Assembly: GCF_030264275.1 (NCBI RefSeq)
Contig: NZ_CP127165.1
Span: 2,530,001 to 2,594,000 of the forward strand
Direction of reading: 5' to 3'
Length of the DNA: 64,000 nucleotides
From: Marivivens sp. LCG002
Lineage (GTDB): Bacteria; Pseudomonadota; Alphaproteobacteria; Rhodobacterales; Rhodobacteraceae
Shown: positions 33,503 to 41,150 of the stretch, piece after piece
How the letters are laid out: the number at the start of each line of letters is the position of its first letter
Numbering within the stretch: position 1 is the first letter of the stretch
The notes under the pieces: model-generated
What the model saw: the letters and a program-made list of their open reading frames with translations, nothing else
The model's database searches: none
Told to the model about the DNA's origin: nothing
Made by a program: the position numbers and the translations under genes

Positions 33503-33847
33503 ATGTTCAAAGGACTCGGCGGCCTTGGCGATATGGCCAAGATGATGAAATCCGCACAGGAAATGCAGGCCAAAATGGCCAAGCTTCAGGACGATCTCGA
33601 ACATATCACCGTGATCGGTGAGAGCGGGGCAGGCCTTGTCAAAGCCACCGCAACTGCCAAAGGCGATCTGACGGGTCTCGACATAGACCCGTCGATCTTT
33701 GTCGCCAGCGAAAAGGAAATGGTCGAGGACCTGATCCTTGCCGCCGTCAAGGATGCCCAAGGCAAAGCACAGCAAAGGGCCCAGTCCGAAATGGCCAAGC
33801 TGACAGAAGGTCTCGGCCTTCCCGCCGATTTCAAACTTCCTTTCTGA
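33503..33847 (+). CDS. ybaB: Nucleoid-associated protein YbaB/EbfC
   Basis: A 114-residue DNA-binding protein of the YbaB/EbfC family: MFKGLGGLGDMAKMMKSAQEMQAKMAKLQDDLEHI forms the long first helix, followed by the strand-rich VIGESGAGLVKATATAKGDLTGLDIDPSIF and a C-terminal helix. The dimer resembles tweezers and binds DNA. It starts 22 bases after dnaX and is followed by recR; this order is widely conserved and links it to DNA repair or recombination. Confidence 0.95.
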   Translation: MFKGLGGLGDMAKMMKSAQEMQAKMAKLQDDLEHITVIGESGAGLVKATATAKGDLTGLDIDPSIFVASEKEMVEDLILAAVKDAQGKAQQRAQSEMAKLTEGLGLPADFKLPF

Positions 33848-33868
33848 TCACGGGTGACAGGTTCCACG

Positions 33869-34459
33869 ATGAGCCAGAACAAAGACATCGAGAACCTGAT
33901 CGACCTCCTGGCCAAGCTCCCGGGGCTTGGCCCTCGGTCTGCGCGTCGCGCAGTCCTGCACCTGATCAAAAAGCGCTCGCTGCACCTCATTCCGCTGGCA
34001 GATGCCCTGCATCGCGTCGGCTCCACCGCCCGTGAATGCCTCAATTGCGGGAACATCGGCACCTCTGACCTCTGCGACATCTGCGAGAGCGAAAAGCGTG
34101 CGAACGGTGAAATCTGCGTTGTTGAAGATGTAGCAGATCTCTGGGCGATGGAGCGCTCGGGCGTGTTCAAGGGCCGTTATCACGTTCTTGGCGGCACGCT
34201 CTCCGCTCTCGACGCCGTCGGCCCCGAAGAGCTTCGTATCCCCAAGCTGGTCGACCGCATCGTCGGTGAAAACGTGACCGAGGTGATCCTTGCCCTTTCG
34301 GCCACCATCGACGGGCAAACGACGGCGCATTACATCGCCGACCAGCTTCCCCACGTCAAAGTCACCTCATTGGCCCAAGGCGTCCCTGTCGGCGGCGAGC
34401 TGGACTATCTCGACGACGGAACGATCACCGCCGCCCTGCGCGCCCGTAAATCATTCTGA
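33869..34459 (+). CDS. recR: Recombination mediator protein RecR
   Basis: A 196-residue protein of the RecFOR pathway, which loads RecA onto SSB-coated gaps. The order is an N-terminal helix-hairpin-helix ([21 protein letters not shown]), a four-Cys zinc finger ([16 protein letters not shown]), a Toprim domain ([28 protein letters not shown]), and a C-terminal Walker-B-like part with [20 protein letters not shown]. The ATG at 33869 is favoured over the frame start at 33854 because the family begins near the first helix. It ends the dnaX operon at the hairpin at 34463. Confidence 0.96.
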   Translation: MSQNKDIENLIDLLAKLPGLGPRSARRAVLHLIKKRSLHLIPLADALHRVGSTARECLNCGNIGTSDLCDICESEKRANGEICVVEDVADLWAMERSGVFKGRYHVLGGTLSALDAVGPEELRIPKLVDRIVGENVTEVILALSATIDGQTTAHYIADQLPHVKVTSLAQGVPVGGELDYLDDGTITAALRARKSF

Positions 34460-34462
34460 ACG

Positions 34463-34492
34463 AAAAACCCCGACCGAATGGCCGGGGTTTCG
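34463..34492 (+). terminator. Terminator of dnaX-ybaB-recR
   Basis: AAACCCCG (34465-34472) pairs with CGGGGTTT (34483-34490) around a loop with partial inner pairing. It begins four bases after the recR stop. It may also serve the converging trcR gene. Confidence 0.8.
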
Positions 34493-34517
34493 CAAATCTG
34501 CCCGATGGGCGAGAGGA

Positions 34518-35276
34518 TCAATCCTCGTCGCCGTCATCGTCGTTGTCGGGAAGGTTGAAGAAGCTATCCGCATCCTTGAACGCCGAATCGTCGCGCTCGT
34601 CTTCCTCGTCGTCATTGTTCCCCGAGAGCGTGAAGGCTTCGAGACCTGCAATCGCCGAAGGCATCTTGGGCTCGGGTGCCATGCCGAGCGACTGCTCGGT
34701 GCTCACCAGCTTGCGACGCTCGTCGTCGGTCATCGCGGTGCCTTCCTTGGCGCGCTTGGCGTTGGCCTTCTGCACGGCGGCATCAAGCTCGGACTGCTTG
34801 CAAAGACCCAAAGCGACGGGGTCGATCGGGGTGATGTTCTGGATGTTCCAGTGGGTGCGCTCGCGGATCGCCTGAATGGTCGGCTTGGTGGTGCCGACAA
34901 GCTTGGCAACCTGACCGTCCGAAAGCTCGGGGTGGAACTTGACCAGCCAATAGATCGACGCAGGACGGTCCTGACGCTTGGAGAGCGGGGTATAGCGCGG
35001 GCCACGGCGCTTTTCTTCACCGACAGCAGCAGGGTTGAACTTGAGCTTGAGCTTGTGCAGCGGGTTCGCCTCTGCCTTGTCGATCTCTTCCTGCGTGAGC
35101 TGGTTGTTGGCGACAGGGTCAAAGCCCTTGACGCCGACGGCCACGTCACCATCCGCGATGCCCTGAATCTCGAGCTCGTGCATGCCCACAAAGTCACCGA
35201 TCTGCTTGAAGGTGATCGTCGTGTTGTCCACCAGCCATACGGCGGTGGCCTTTGCCATAATCGGTTTATCAGCCAT
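34518..35276 (-). CDS. trcR: Cell-cycle transcriptional regulator TrcR (DUF1013)
   Basis: A 252-residue protein of the alphaproteobacterial DUF1013/TrcR family. It starts MADKPIMAKATAVWLVDNTTITFKQIGDFVGMHELEIQGIADG, with a helix-turn-helix-like segment, and repeats a similar pattern at ASIYWLVKFHPELSDGQVAKLVGTTKPTIQAIRERTHWN, a second such segment. The C-terminal 40 residues are very acidic (NNDDEEDERDD, DNDDDGDED). TTAGGAGAG lies eight bases before the ATG at 35276. Family members are proposed to control cell-cycle genes; the targets here are unknown. It is convergent with recR and divergent from the RNase T2 gene. Confidence 0.88.
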   Translation of the reverse strand: MADKPIMAKATAVWLVDNTTITFKQIGDFVGMHELEIQGIADGDVAVGVKGFDPVANNQLTQEEIDKAEANPLHKLKLKFNPAAVGEEKRRGPRYTPLSKRQDRPASIYWLVKFHPELSDGQVAKLVGTTKPTIQAIRERTHWNIQNITPIDPVALGLCKQSELDAAVQKANAKRAKEGTAMTDDERRKLVSTEQSLGMAPEPKMPSAIAGLEAFTLSGNNDDEEDERDDSAFKDADSFFNLPDNDDDGDED

Positions 35277-35397
35277 CGTGACTCTCCTAATAAACAAACC
35301 TTCCCCGTGCCCTGAAAGAGGGCGAGCCATTTTTGGCCCAGTTCACATTGTCGGGGAACTTGGGGGGTATATAGTGCGGGAAAGCAAATTAGAAAAG

Positions 35398-36039
35398 ATG
35401 AAAATGTTGAGACTGATTTTTGCGGCAATTACCGCTCTCGCCCCGACCTTCGCCAAAGCAGACGGCACAGCCGGCGAATTCGACTATTATGTGCTCTCGC
35501 TCTCGTGGTCGCCCTCGTGGTGCAGCCTCGAAGGGGATGCCCGCAACTCACCGCAATGTGACCCCTCCGAAGACTTCGGTTGGGTGCTGCACGGGCTTTG
35601 GCCCCAGTATGAACGCGGTTGGCCCGATTACTGCCGCACATCGCACGCCGAGCCGACGCGCACCCAGACGAATGCGATGGCCGACATCATGGGCACCTCG
35701 GGGCTTGCGTGGTATCAATGGAACAAGCACGGCACCTGTTCGGGCCTGAATTCGACGCAATACTACGCCCTCGCCCGCGAGGCCTATGACCGCGTGACCC
35801 GCCCCGAAGTGTTCCGCAAGCTGGGCAAGGCGGTCCAGCTTCCCGCCTCTGTCGTGGAACAGGCCTTTATCAAGGACAACCAAGGCCTTGACCCCAACGA
35901 AGTGACCGTGACCTGCAAGAGCGGCTATATCCAAGAGGTCCGCATCTGCTTGACGCGGGATCTCGAATTCCGTCGTTGCGGCACGGATGTCATCAGGGAT
36001 TGCACCCTTGATGACGCCCTTTTGGAACCTATCCGCTGA
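35398..36039 (+). CDS. Secreted ribonuclease T2 family protein
   Basis: A 213-residue RNase of the T2 family. A signal peptide spans about residues 1-22 (ending FAKAD). Both catalytic segments are intact: CAS I, HGLWPQY, with the first His, and CAS II, WYQWNKHGTCSG, with the Glu-like position replaced by Gln/Asn surroundings but the key Lys-His present. Eight or so Cys residues fit disulfide formation in the periplasm. It should cut RNA to 3'-nucleotides. The start at 35398 has only a weak binding site (GAAAAG), and ATG 35404 is possible. It overlaps the convergent oxidoreductase gene by 11 bases. Confidence 0.88.
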   Translation: MKMLRLIFAAITALAPTFAKADGTAGEFDYYVLSLSWSPSWCSLEGDARNSPQCDPSEDFGWVLHGLWPQYERGWPDYCRTSHAEPTRTQTNAMADIMGTSGLAWYQWNKHGTCSGLNSTQYYALAREAYDRVTRPEVFRKLGKAVQLPASVVEQAFIKDNQGLDPNEVTVTCKSGYIQEVRICLTRDLEFRRCGTDVIRDCTLDDALLEPIR

Positions 36040-37015
36040 CCTTGAGAACGATCTTGCCGATGTGGGCGCTGCTCTCCATCCGCGCATGGGCAGAGGCCGC
36101 ATCGGCAAAGTCGAATTCCTGATCCATCACGGGCGCAACCTTGCCCGCTTCGATCAAGGGCCAGACCTTGGCAAGAAGCGCCTCGGCAATCCGCGCTTTC
36201 GCCTGATCGCTCTGCGGTCGAAGGGTGGAACCCGTGAATGTCAACCGCCGCGTCATCAGCTGTGCAAAGTTCACCTCGGCCTTGGGACCACCCAGAAACG
36301 CGATCTGGACCAAACGCCCATCATCGGCCAAGGCCTTGAGATTGCGCTGGATATACGGTCCACCCACCATGTCGAGGATCACATCGGCACCGCCCTCGGC
36401 ACGCATCACATCCTCGAACGCTTCGGTGCGATAGTTGATCCCGCGCTCGGCCCCAAGCTCCACACAAGCGGCACATTTCTCGTCCGAACCTGCGGTCACG
36501 AAAACCCGCGCACCGAACGCGCGCGCAAGCTGGATCGCCGTTGTGCCGATCCCCGAAGACCCGCCGTGAACGAGAAACCGCTCGCCCGCCTTGAGACCGC
36601 CGCGCATGAACACGTTGGAATAAACGGTAAAGAACGTCTCGGGCAAACAAGCCGCTTCCTTCATGCTCAGCCCCGAAGGAACAGGCAAACAATGCGCCGC
36701 AGGGGTCGAGACATATTCCGCATATCCACCACCGGGAAGCAGCGCGCAGACCTTGTCGCCGACCTTGAGGTTCGAGACACCGGCGCCAATTTCGACGACC
36801 TCGCCCGAACACTCAAGACCGGGCAAATCACTTGCGCCCTTGGGCGGATCATAGGCCCCCGCACGCTGGAGCGCGTCAGGGCGGTTCACACCCGCATAAG
36901 CCACCTTGAGGATCACGCGGTCATGCTCTGCCACGGGTCGCGGCCTATCGGTCAGTTGAAGAACTTCGGGACCACCCGCCTTGGTGATTTCAACGGCTTT
37001 CATCATCTCGGTCAT
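36029..37015 (-). CDS. NAD(P)H-quinone oxidoreductase, zinc-independent MDR family (PIG3-like)
   Basis: A 328-residue medium-chain reductase. It begins MKAVEITKAGGPEVLQLTDRPRP, has YAGVNRPDALQRAGAYDPPKGASDLPGLECSGEV with no structural or catalytic zinc Cys set, the nucleotide-binding GGSSGIGTTAIQLARAFGARVFVTAGS, and VILDMVGGPYIQRNLKAL. This matches quinone oxidoreductase/PIG3 proteins, which reduce quinones with NADPH. GGGGG lies seven bases before the ATG at 37015. It follows the COQ9 gene after nine bases, suggesting coexpression; the link to quinones may be functional but is only suggestive. Confidence 0.88.
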   Translation of the reverse strand: MTEMMKAVEITKAGGPEVLQLTDRPRPVAEHDRVILKVAYAGVNRPDALQRAGAYDPPKGASDLPGLECSGEVVEIGAGVSNLKVGDKVCALLPGGGYAEYVSTPAAHCLPVPSGLSMKEAACLPETFFTVYSNVFMRGGLKAGERFLVHGGSSGIGTTAIQLARAFGARVFVTAGSDEKCAACVELGAERGINYRTEAFEDVMRAEGGADVILDMVGGPYIQRNLKALADDGRLVQIAFLGGPKAEVNFAQLMTRRLTFTGSTLRPQSDQAKARIAEALLAKVWPLIEAGKVAPVMDQEFDFADAASAHARMESSAHIGKIVLKVSG

Positions 37016-37024
37016 ATTGGCCCC

Positions 37025-37711
37025 CTATTCCACCCAGCGCCCGGGAAGATCATCCCGAACCGCCGCTTTGGGTGCCTTGATACCACCCAAGAGCCGATCA
37101 AGCCCTGCGACCAAAGGACGGAAAGCGGGGTTCTTGCGGACCGAGGCTTTGACCTTTTCGAACCGCATTACATCGGCAATGCGGCGGTCGATGAACTCCT
37201 TCGTGGCCTCGCCATAGGTCTCGTCCCCGAGCCAATAGAGCACGACAGAGCCGTAAACCGCCGAAAGCGTGACGCGCTTGGAGTACCAGTTCACATCATC
37301 CGACGTATCCCCGAGTGCATTCCAGATCGCGTCCGCCGTGCCCCAGATGAGTCCCGATCCTTCTGCCGCATGATGGGGCAGGGCAAAAAGAGTTGTCCCG
37401 CGCCGCACGATCTCGCGGTCCGCATCCTCAAGCCGAAGCCAGATCGCATGCGCCACCTTTTCCGAATACCGCATTTGGGAAAGATCGGCCGCCGCCATCC
37501 TCTCCACCATCCGCGCGTCCCCTGCACGGTGATAGGCCACCGCCAGATCAATCGCCCCGCGCGGACAGACAGCACGTGCCGCCTCGGCGGTCAGTCCCGC
37601 GTCGGCAACCGCCGCGTCAAAGGCAACCTGGCTCCAGCCGTCAAAAACGACATGCGGCTCGATCGCATTGAGAAGGGTCCTCAAAACAGGGTCAAACTCG
37701 GCTTGGGTCAT
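37025..37711 (-). CDS. COQ9-family ubiquinone biosynthesis protein
   Basis: A 228-residue protein of the COQ9 family, a helical lipid-binding relative of TetR that assists COQ7 in ubiquinone synthesis in mitochondria and alphaproteobacteria. Characteristic parts are LLNAIEPHVVFDGWSQVAFDAAVADAGL near the start, ARAVCPRGAIDLAVAYHR, and DDVNWYSKRVTLSAVYGSVVLYWLGD. I choose the ATG at 37711 because AAGGAG is at good distance; the ATG at 37717 is almost on top of that site. It is divergent from rpsU and followed by the quinone oxidoreductase gene. Confidence 0.9.
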   Translation of the reverse strand: MTQAEFDPVLRTLLNAIEPHVVFDGWSQVAFDAAVADAGLTAEAARAVCPRGAIDLAVAYHRAGDARMVERMAAADLSQMRYSEKVAHAIWLRLEDADREIVRRGTTLFALPHHAAEGSGLIWGTADAIWNALGDTSDDVNWYSKRVTLSAVYGSVVLYWLGDETYGEATKEFIDRRIADVMRFEKVKASVRKNPAFRPLVAGLDRLLGGIKAPKAAVRDDLPGRWVE

Positions 37712-37807
37712 CGCCATTCTCCTTAGTTGGCCCCCAGACTAGACAATTATGGCAGTGGTTGCTATACGGCCCATTCCTGCAAATTCTTGCAAATCCAACT
37801 TAGAAAG

Positions 37808-37821
37808 GTGGTGAAAACCAC
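37808..37821 (+). promoter_or_regulatory. Hairpin covering the rpsU ribosome-binding site
   Basis: GTGGT (37808-37812), loop GAAA, then ACCAC (37817-37821) forms a perfect five-pair GNRA hairpin that ends at the base before the ATG. The purine-rich ribosome-binding site AAAGGTGG (37804-37811) is partly inside the stem, so folding would hinder initiation. Confidence 0.5.
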
Positions 37822-38028
37822 ATGCAGGTAAGCGTACGTGACAACAACGTCGATCAGGCCCTTCGTGTTCTGAAGAAAAAGCTGCAGCGTGAAGGCGTTT
37901 TCCGCGAAATGAAGCTCAAGCAACATTTCGAGAAACCCTCCATCCGCAAAGCTCGCGAACAGGCTGAAGCGATTCGCCGTCAGCGCAAGCTGGCGCGCAA
38001 AAAGCTGCAGCGCGAGGGACTCATCTAA
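37822..38028 (+). CDS. rpsU: 30S ribosomal protein S21
   Basis: A 68-residue basic small-subunit protein that sits near the anti-Shine-Dalgarno end of 16S rRNA. It begins [40 protein letters not shown] and ends in the Arg/Lys-rich [17 protein letters not shown]. It is monocistronic here, divergent from the COQ9 gene and closed by a terminator at 38051. A hairpin directly abuts its start codon. Confidence 0.97.
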   Translation: MQVSVRDNNVDQALRVLKKKLQREGVFREMKLKQHFEKPSIRKAREQAEAIRRQRKLARKKLQREGLI

Positions 38029-38050
38029 TTGAGCCTGATAGCACGCTAAA

Positions 38051-38090
38051 TGACGACCCCCGAGCCTCTGCTTCGGGGGTTTGTCATTTC
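38051..38090 (+). terminator. Terminator between rpsU and the Lrp gene
   Basis: ACCCCCGA (38056-38063) pairs with TCGGGGGT (38073-38080), and TGAC (38051-38054) with GTCA (38083-38086), then ATTTC. It serves rpsU and may also serve the convergent lrp-type gene. Confidence 0.8.
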
Positions 38091-38096
38091 TAGGGG

Positions 38097-38558
38097 TCAT
38101 TCCAGCGGCAAAGCCGTCGTCTGGAGCACGGATTTAAGAGAAAACGACGACTGCATCCCCTGCACGCCAGGGAGCGATGCCAGATAGCGGCGATGGATGC
38201 GCGCGAAATCCTCGGCATCCTTGGCGACCACCTTGAGCAGATAGTCCGCCGCCCCCGCCATCAGATGACACTCCATCACATCGGGCACCCTTGCCACCGC
38301 CTCTTCGAAAGCGCTGAGGATCTCGTCCTTTTGGCCGCTGAGCGTGATTTCCACATAGACAACCGTCTTGCGCCCGATTTTCTCGGGACTGAGAAGAGCA
38401 ACATACCCCGAGATATAGCCGTCCTCTTCAAGCCGCTGGATGCGCCGATGACAGGCCGATTGCGAAAGATTCACCCGCTCGGACAGCTCGGCATTCGAAA
38501 TGCGCCCCTCTTTCTGAAGGGCGCGCAGGATTCGGATATCCGTCTCATCGAGCTGCAT
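38097..38558 (-). CDS. Lrp/AsnC-family regulator (likely AldR-type)
   Basis: A 153-residue feast/famine regulator. It has an N-terminal helix-turn-helix (DIRILRALQKEGRISNAELSERVNLSQSACHRRIQRLEEDGYI), then an RAM/AsnC ligand domain (VVYVEITLSGQ, VMECHLMAGAADYLLKVVAKD). It is divergent from alanine dehydrogenase with a 24-bp palindrome in between, 18 bases from its own start, so it most likely controls both genes in response to alanine or a related amino acid. The ligand is inferred from context. Confidence 0.92.
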   Translation of the reverse strand: MQLDETDIRILRALQKEGRISNAELSERVNLSQSACHRRIQRLEEDGYISGYVALLSPEKIGRKTVVYVEITLSGQKDEILSAFEEAVARVPDVMECHLMAGAADYLLKVVAKDAEDFARIHRRYLASLPGVQGMQSSFSLKSVLQTTALPLE

Positions 38559-38575
38559 TGACGCAAATTCCTTCT

Positions 38576-38599
38576 AATTTTGTATCACTATACAGAATT
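38576..38599. promoter_or_regulatory. Inverted repeat, probable Lrp-family operator
   Basis: AATTTTGTAT (38576-38585), spacer CACT, ATACAGAATT (38590-38599). The arms match at nine of ten positions (AATTyTGTAT). It lies between the divergent regulator and ald starts. A second, shorter palindrome AACAATTGTT is at 38639-38648, nearer ald. Confidence 0.65.
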
Positions 38600-38696
38600 T
38601 TCTTCGAACATTGTGCCAATCCTCACCGATCTTTGCAAAACAATTGTTCGCAATCTCGTGCACCTTTGACGCAACGAACACCCAAGGAGCTGCACC

Positions 38697-39809
38697 ATGC
38701 ACATCGGTTGCCCGAAAGAGATCAAACCCCAGGAATTCCGCGTCGGCATGACGCCCAACGCCGTGGCCGAAGCCGTTGCGCATGGTCACACCGTGACGGT
38801 CGAAACCGCTGCGGGGATCGGAGCGGGCTTTACCGATGCCGACTACATCGCCGCAGGAGCCAAGATCGCGGCAACCGCCGCCGATGTCTTTGCCGCTGCC
38901 GATATGATCGTCAAAGTCAAAGAGCCCCAAGCCGTCGAGCGCAAAATGCTGCGTGAAGGTCAGCTTCTCTTTACCTATCTCCATCTCGCGCCCGATCCGG
39001 ACCAGACGCATGACCTCCTAGCGTCTGGTGCCACCTGCATCGCCTATGAAACAGTGACCGACGACCGTGGCGGGCTTCCCCTCCTTGCCCCGATGTCCGA
39101 AGTCGCTGGCCGACTTGCGCCACAGGTCGGCGCATGGACGTTGCAAAAGGCCAACGGCGGGCGCGGGGTGCTCCTTGGTGGGGTTCCCGGTGTCGGTCCG
39201 GGCAAAGTGCTCGTCATCGGTGGCGGCGTCGTCGGCACCCACGCAGCGCGTATCGCGGCGGGCATGGGCGCGGATGTGACCGTGCTTGACCGCTCGCTCC
39301 CGCGTCTGCGCTATCTCGACGATGTCTTCGGCGGAACCTTCAAGAACGGCTATGCCTCTGCGGGCAACACCATCGAGCTTGCCCGCGAAGCCGACCTGAT
39401 CATCGGGGCTGTTCTTGTGCCCGGTGCTGCGGCCCCCAAGCTCATCAAGCGTGACCAACTCAAGGAACTCAAGCCCGGCGCGGCCCTTGTGGACGTCGCC
39501 ATCGACCAGGGCGGCTGTTTCGAGACCTCCAAGGCCACGACCCACGAAAACCCGATCTACGAGGTGGACGGGATCATGCACTACTGCGTGGCCAATATGC
39601 CCGGCGCCGTCGCGCGGACCTCGACCATTGCGCTTGGCAACGCCACGATGCCCTTCATGCTCGCCTTGGCCGACAAGGGCTGGAAAAAGGCCTGCGCCGA
39701 GGATCGCCACCTTCTCAACGGCCTCAACGTCCACGCAGGTCAGCTCACCTATGCCGCAGTCGGCGAGGCTCTCGGGATCGCGACCGTCGACCCCAAGACA
39801 CTGATCTAA
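38697..39809 (+). CDS. ald: Alanine dehydrogenase
   Basis: A 370-residue NAD-dependent enzyme that interconverts L-alanine and pyruvate plus ammonia. It begins MHIGCPKEIKPQEFRVGMTP, has the substrate-binding Lys in MIVKVKEPQ, the catalytic His in FTYLHLAPD, the Rossmann motif VLVIGGGVVGTHAARIAAGMGADVTVLD, and DVAIDQGGCFETSKATTHENP. Length is normal. AAGGAG precedes the ATG. The divergent Lrp-type gene and the palindrome between them point to amino-acid-responsive induction. It ends at a hairpin shared with mscL. Confidence 0.97.
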   Translation: MHIGCPKEIKPQEFRVGMTPNAVAEAVAHGHTVTVETAAGIGAGFTDADYIAAGAKIAATAADVFAAADMIVKVKEPQAVERKMLREGQLLFTYLHLAPDPDQTHDLLASGATCIAYETVTDDRGGLPLLAPMSEVAGRLAPQVGAWTLQKANGGRGVLLGGVPGVGPGKVLVIGGGVVGTHAARIAAGMGADVTVLDRSLPRLRYLDDVFGGTFKNGYASAGNTIELAREADLIIGAVLVPGAAAPKLIKRDQLKELKPGAALVDVAIDQGGCFETSKATTHENPIYEVDGIMHYCVANMPGAVARTSTIALGNATMPFMLALADKGWKKACAEDRHLLNGLNVHAGQLTYAAVGEALGIATVDPKTLI

Positions 39810-39815
39810 AAACAC

Positions 39816-39847
39816 AAAAGGCGGCCCCGAGAGGAGCCGCCTTTCTT
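39816..39847. terminator. Bidirectional terminator between ald and mscL
   Basis: AAAGGCGGC (39817-39825) pairs perfectly with GCCGCCTTT (39836-39844), with A-rich sequence to the left and T-rich sequence to the right. Confidence 0.87.
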
Positions 39848-39860
39848 AACTCCGGTCCGC

Positions 39861-40289
39861 TTACTTCTTCAAAGCGTCGCGGATCTCGAGAAGCACGTCG
39901 ATCTCGCTCGGACCAGCCGGCGCAGCGGGTGCAGCCTCTTCCTTGGCGGTCATGGCATCCTTGATCTTGTTCACCTGACGCACCAGCAGGAACACTACGA
40001 ACGCGATGATCAGGAAGTTGATCACAGCCATCAGGAACGACCCATAGGCAAAGATCGACGCCCCCGCTTCACGTGCGGCTTCAAGGCTAGCGCCCGCAGG
40101 CACTTCGCCGCTGAGCACGAAGTAGTTGTTCGTGAAATCGACGCCGCCCGTAAAGAGCCCGATGATCGGGTTCAAAAGATCAGCCACAAGCGAGCTGACA
40201 ATCGCGGTAAACGCAGCACCGACGATGATACCAACAGCCATGTCCATCACATTGCCTTTGGCGATAAAAGACTGGAATTCTTTCAACAT
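39861..40289 (-). CDS. mscL: Large-conductance mechanosensitive channel MscL
   Basis: A 142-residue inner-membrane channel that opens as an emergency valve under osmotic downshock. It starts [45 protein letters not shown] (N-terminal helix and gate-forming TM1), has a periplasmic loop, TM2 ([25 protein letters not shown]) and a C-terminal helix after an Ala/Pro-rich linker. GGGGAA lies six bases before the ATG at 40289; the longer frame to 40454 is not family-like. It is divergent from the glutathione S-transferase gene. Confidence 0.97.
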   Translation of the reverse strand: MLKEFQSFIAKGNVMDMAVGIIVGAAFTAIVSSLVADLLNPIIGLFTGGVDFTNNYFVLSGEVPAGASLEAAREAGASIFAYGSFLMAVINFLIIAFVVFLLVRQVNKIKDAMTAKEEAAPAAPAGPSEIDVLLEIRDALKK

Positions 40290-40422
40290 GTTATTTCCCC
40301 ATTCCGTTAAAGCGCCTGTTTTTTGTTCGCGCCAACACAACCATAGCGCAAAAAACGCACAGTCGAACGGGTTAAATTCTAACGCGAAATGATTAAGTTG
40401 CAGAAATACCAAGGAGCAACAC

Positions 40423-41115
40423 ATGGCAGACCTTTCCAATTTCCCGATCACCAAACGCTGGCCCGCTAAAAATCCTGACGTGATCCAGCTTTACGCATCC
40501 CCCACTGCAAACGGCGTCAAAGCATCAATCGCGCTTGAAGAGCTCGGCCTTCCCTACGAACCGCATCTCGTCACGCTTGCCGATGCCGACGTCAAAAGCC
40601 CCGAGTTTCTCTCGCTCAACCCCAACAACAAGATCCCTGCGATCATCGACCCCGACGGTCCCGATGGTGCACCCATCGGTCTTTTCGAAAGCGGCGCGAT
40701 CCTGATTTATCTTGCCGACAAAACGGGCAAGCTGATCGGCAAAACCGCGACCGAACGTTACAAGGTCATCCAGTGGCTCATGTTCCAGATGGGCGGCGTC
40801 GGCCCGATGTTCGGCCAGCTTGGCTTTTTCTACAAATTCGCGGGCGCCAAGATGGAAGACCCCACCGCGCGCGACCGCTACATCAACGAAGCCAAGCGCC
40901 TGTTGAACGTCCTTGAAAAAGAGCTGGACGGCAAAGAATGGATCGCAGGCGATTTCTCGATTGCCGACATCGCGCTTGCGCCTTGGCTCAAGGGGCTGGA
41001 ATTCTATGGGGCCACCGCCGTCACGGGCTATGACGACCTAACGAATGTGCCTGCCTATGTGGACCGTTTCTTGGCCCGCCCTGCGGTCCAAAAGGGAAGC
41101 AAGGTCCCGAGCTGA
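40423..41115 (+). CDS. Glutathione S-transferase (YghU/YfcG-like)
   Basis: A 230-residue GST. The thioredoxin-like N-domain has [30 protein letters not shown], with the ANG-type motif of Nu-class disulfide-bond reductases, the cis-Pro in [16 protein letters not shown] and the glutathione gamma-Glu site [17 protein letters not shown]. The helical C-domain has [15 protein letters not shown] and the [14 protein letters not shown]-capping box. It may act as a glutathione-dependent disulfide reductase, as YghU and YfcG do; the substrate is not known. AAGGAGC precedes the ATG. Confidence 0.92.
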   Translation: MADLSNFPITKRWPAKNPDVIQLYASPTANGVKASIALEELGLPYEPHLVTLADADVKSPEFLSLNPNNKIPAIIDPDGPDGAPIGLFESGAILIYLADKTGKLIGKTATERYKVIQWLMFQMGGVGPMFGQLGFFYKFAGAKMEDPTARDRYINEAKRLLNVLEKELDGKEWIAGDFSIADIALAPWLKGLEFYGATAVTGYDDLTNVPAYVDRFLARPAVQKGSKVPS

Positions 41116-41118
41116 ACG

Positions 41119-41150
41119 AAAAAGGGCGGCCCGTTGGACCGCCCTTTCTT
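41119..41150. terminator. Bidirectional terminator between gst and pheT
   Basis: AAAGGGCGG (41121-41129) pairs perfectly with CCGCCCTTT (41139-41147), with A- and T-rich flanks. It closes the GST gene on the plus strand and pheT on the minus strand. Confidence 0.88.
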
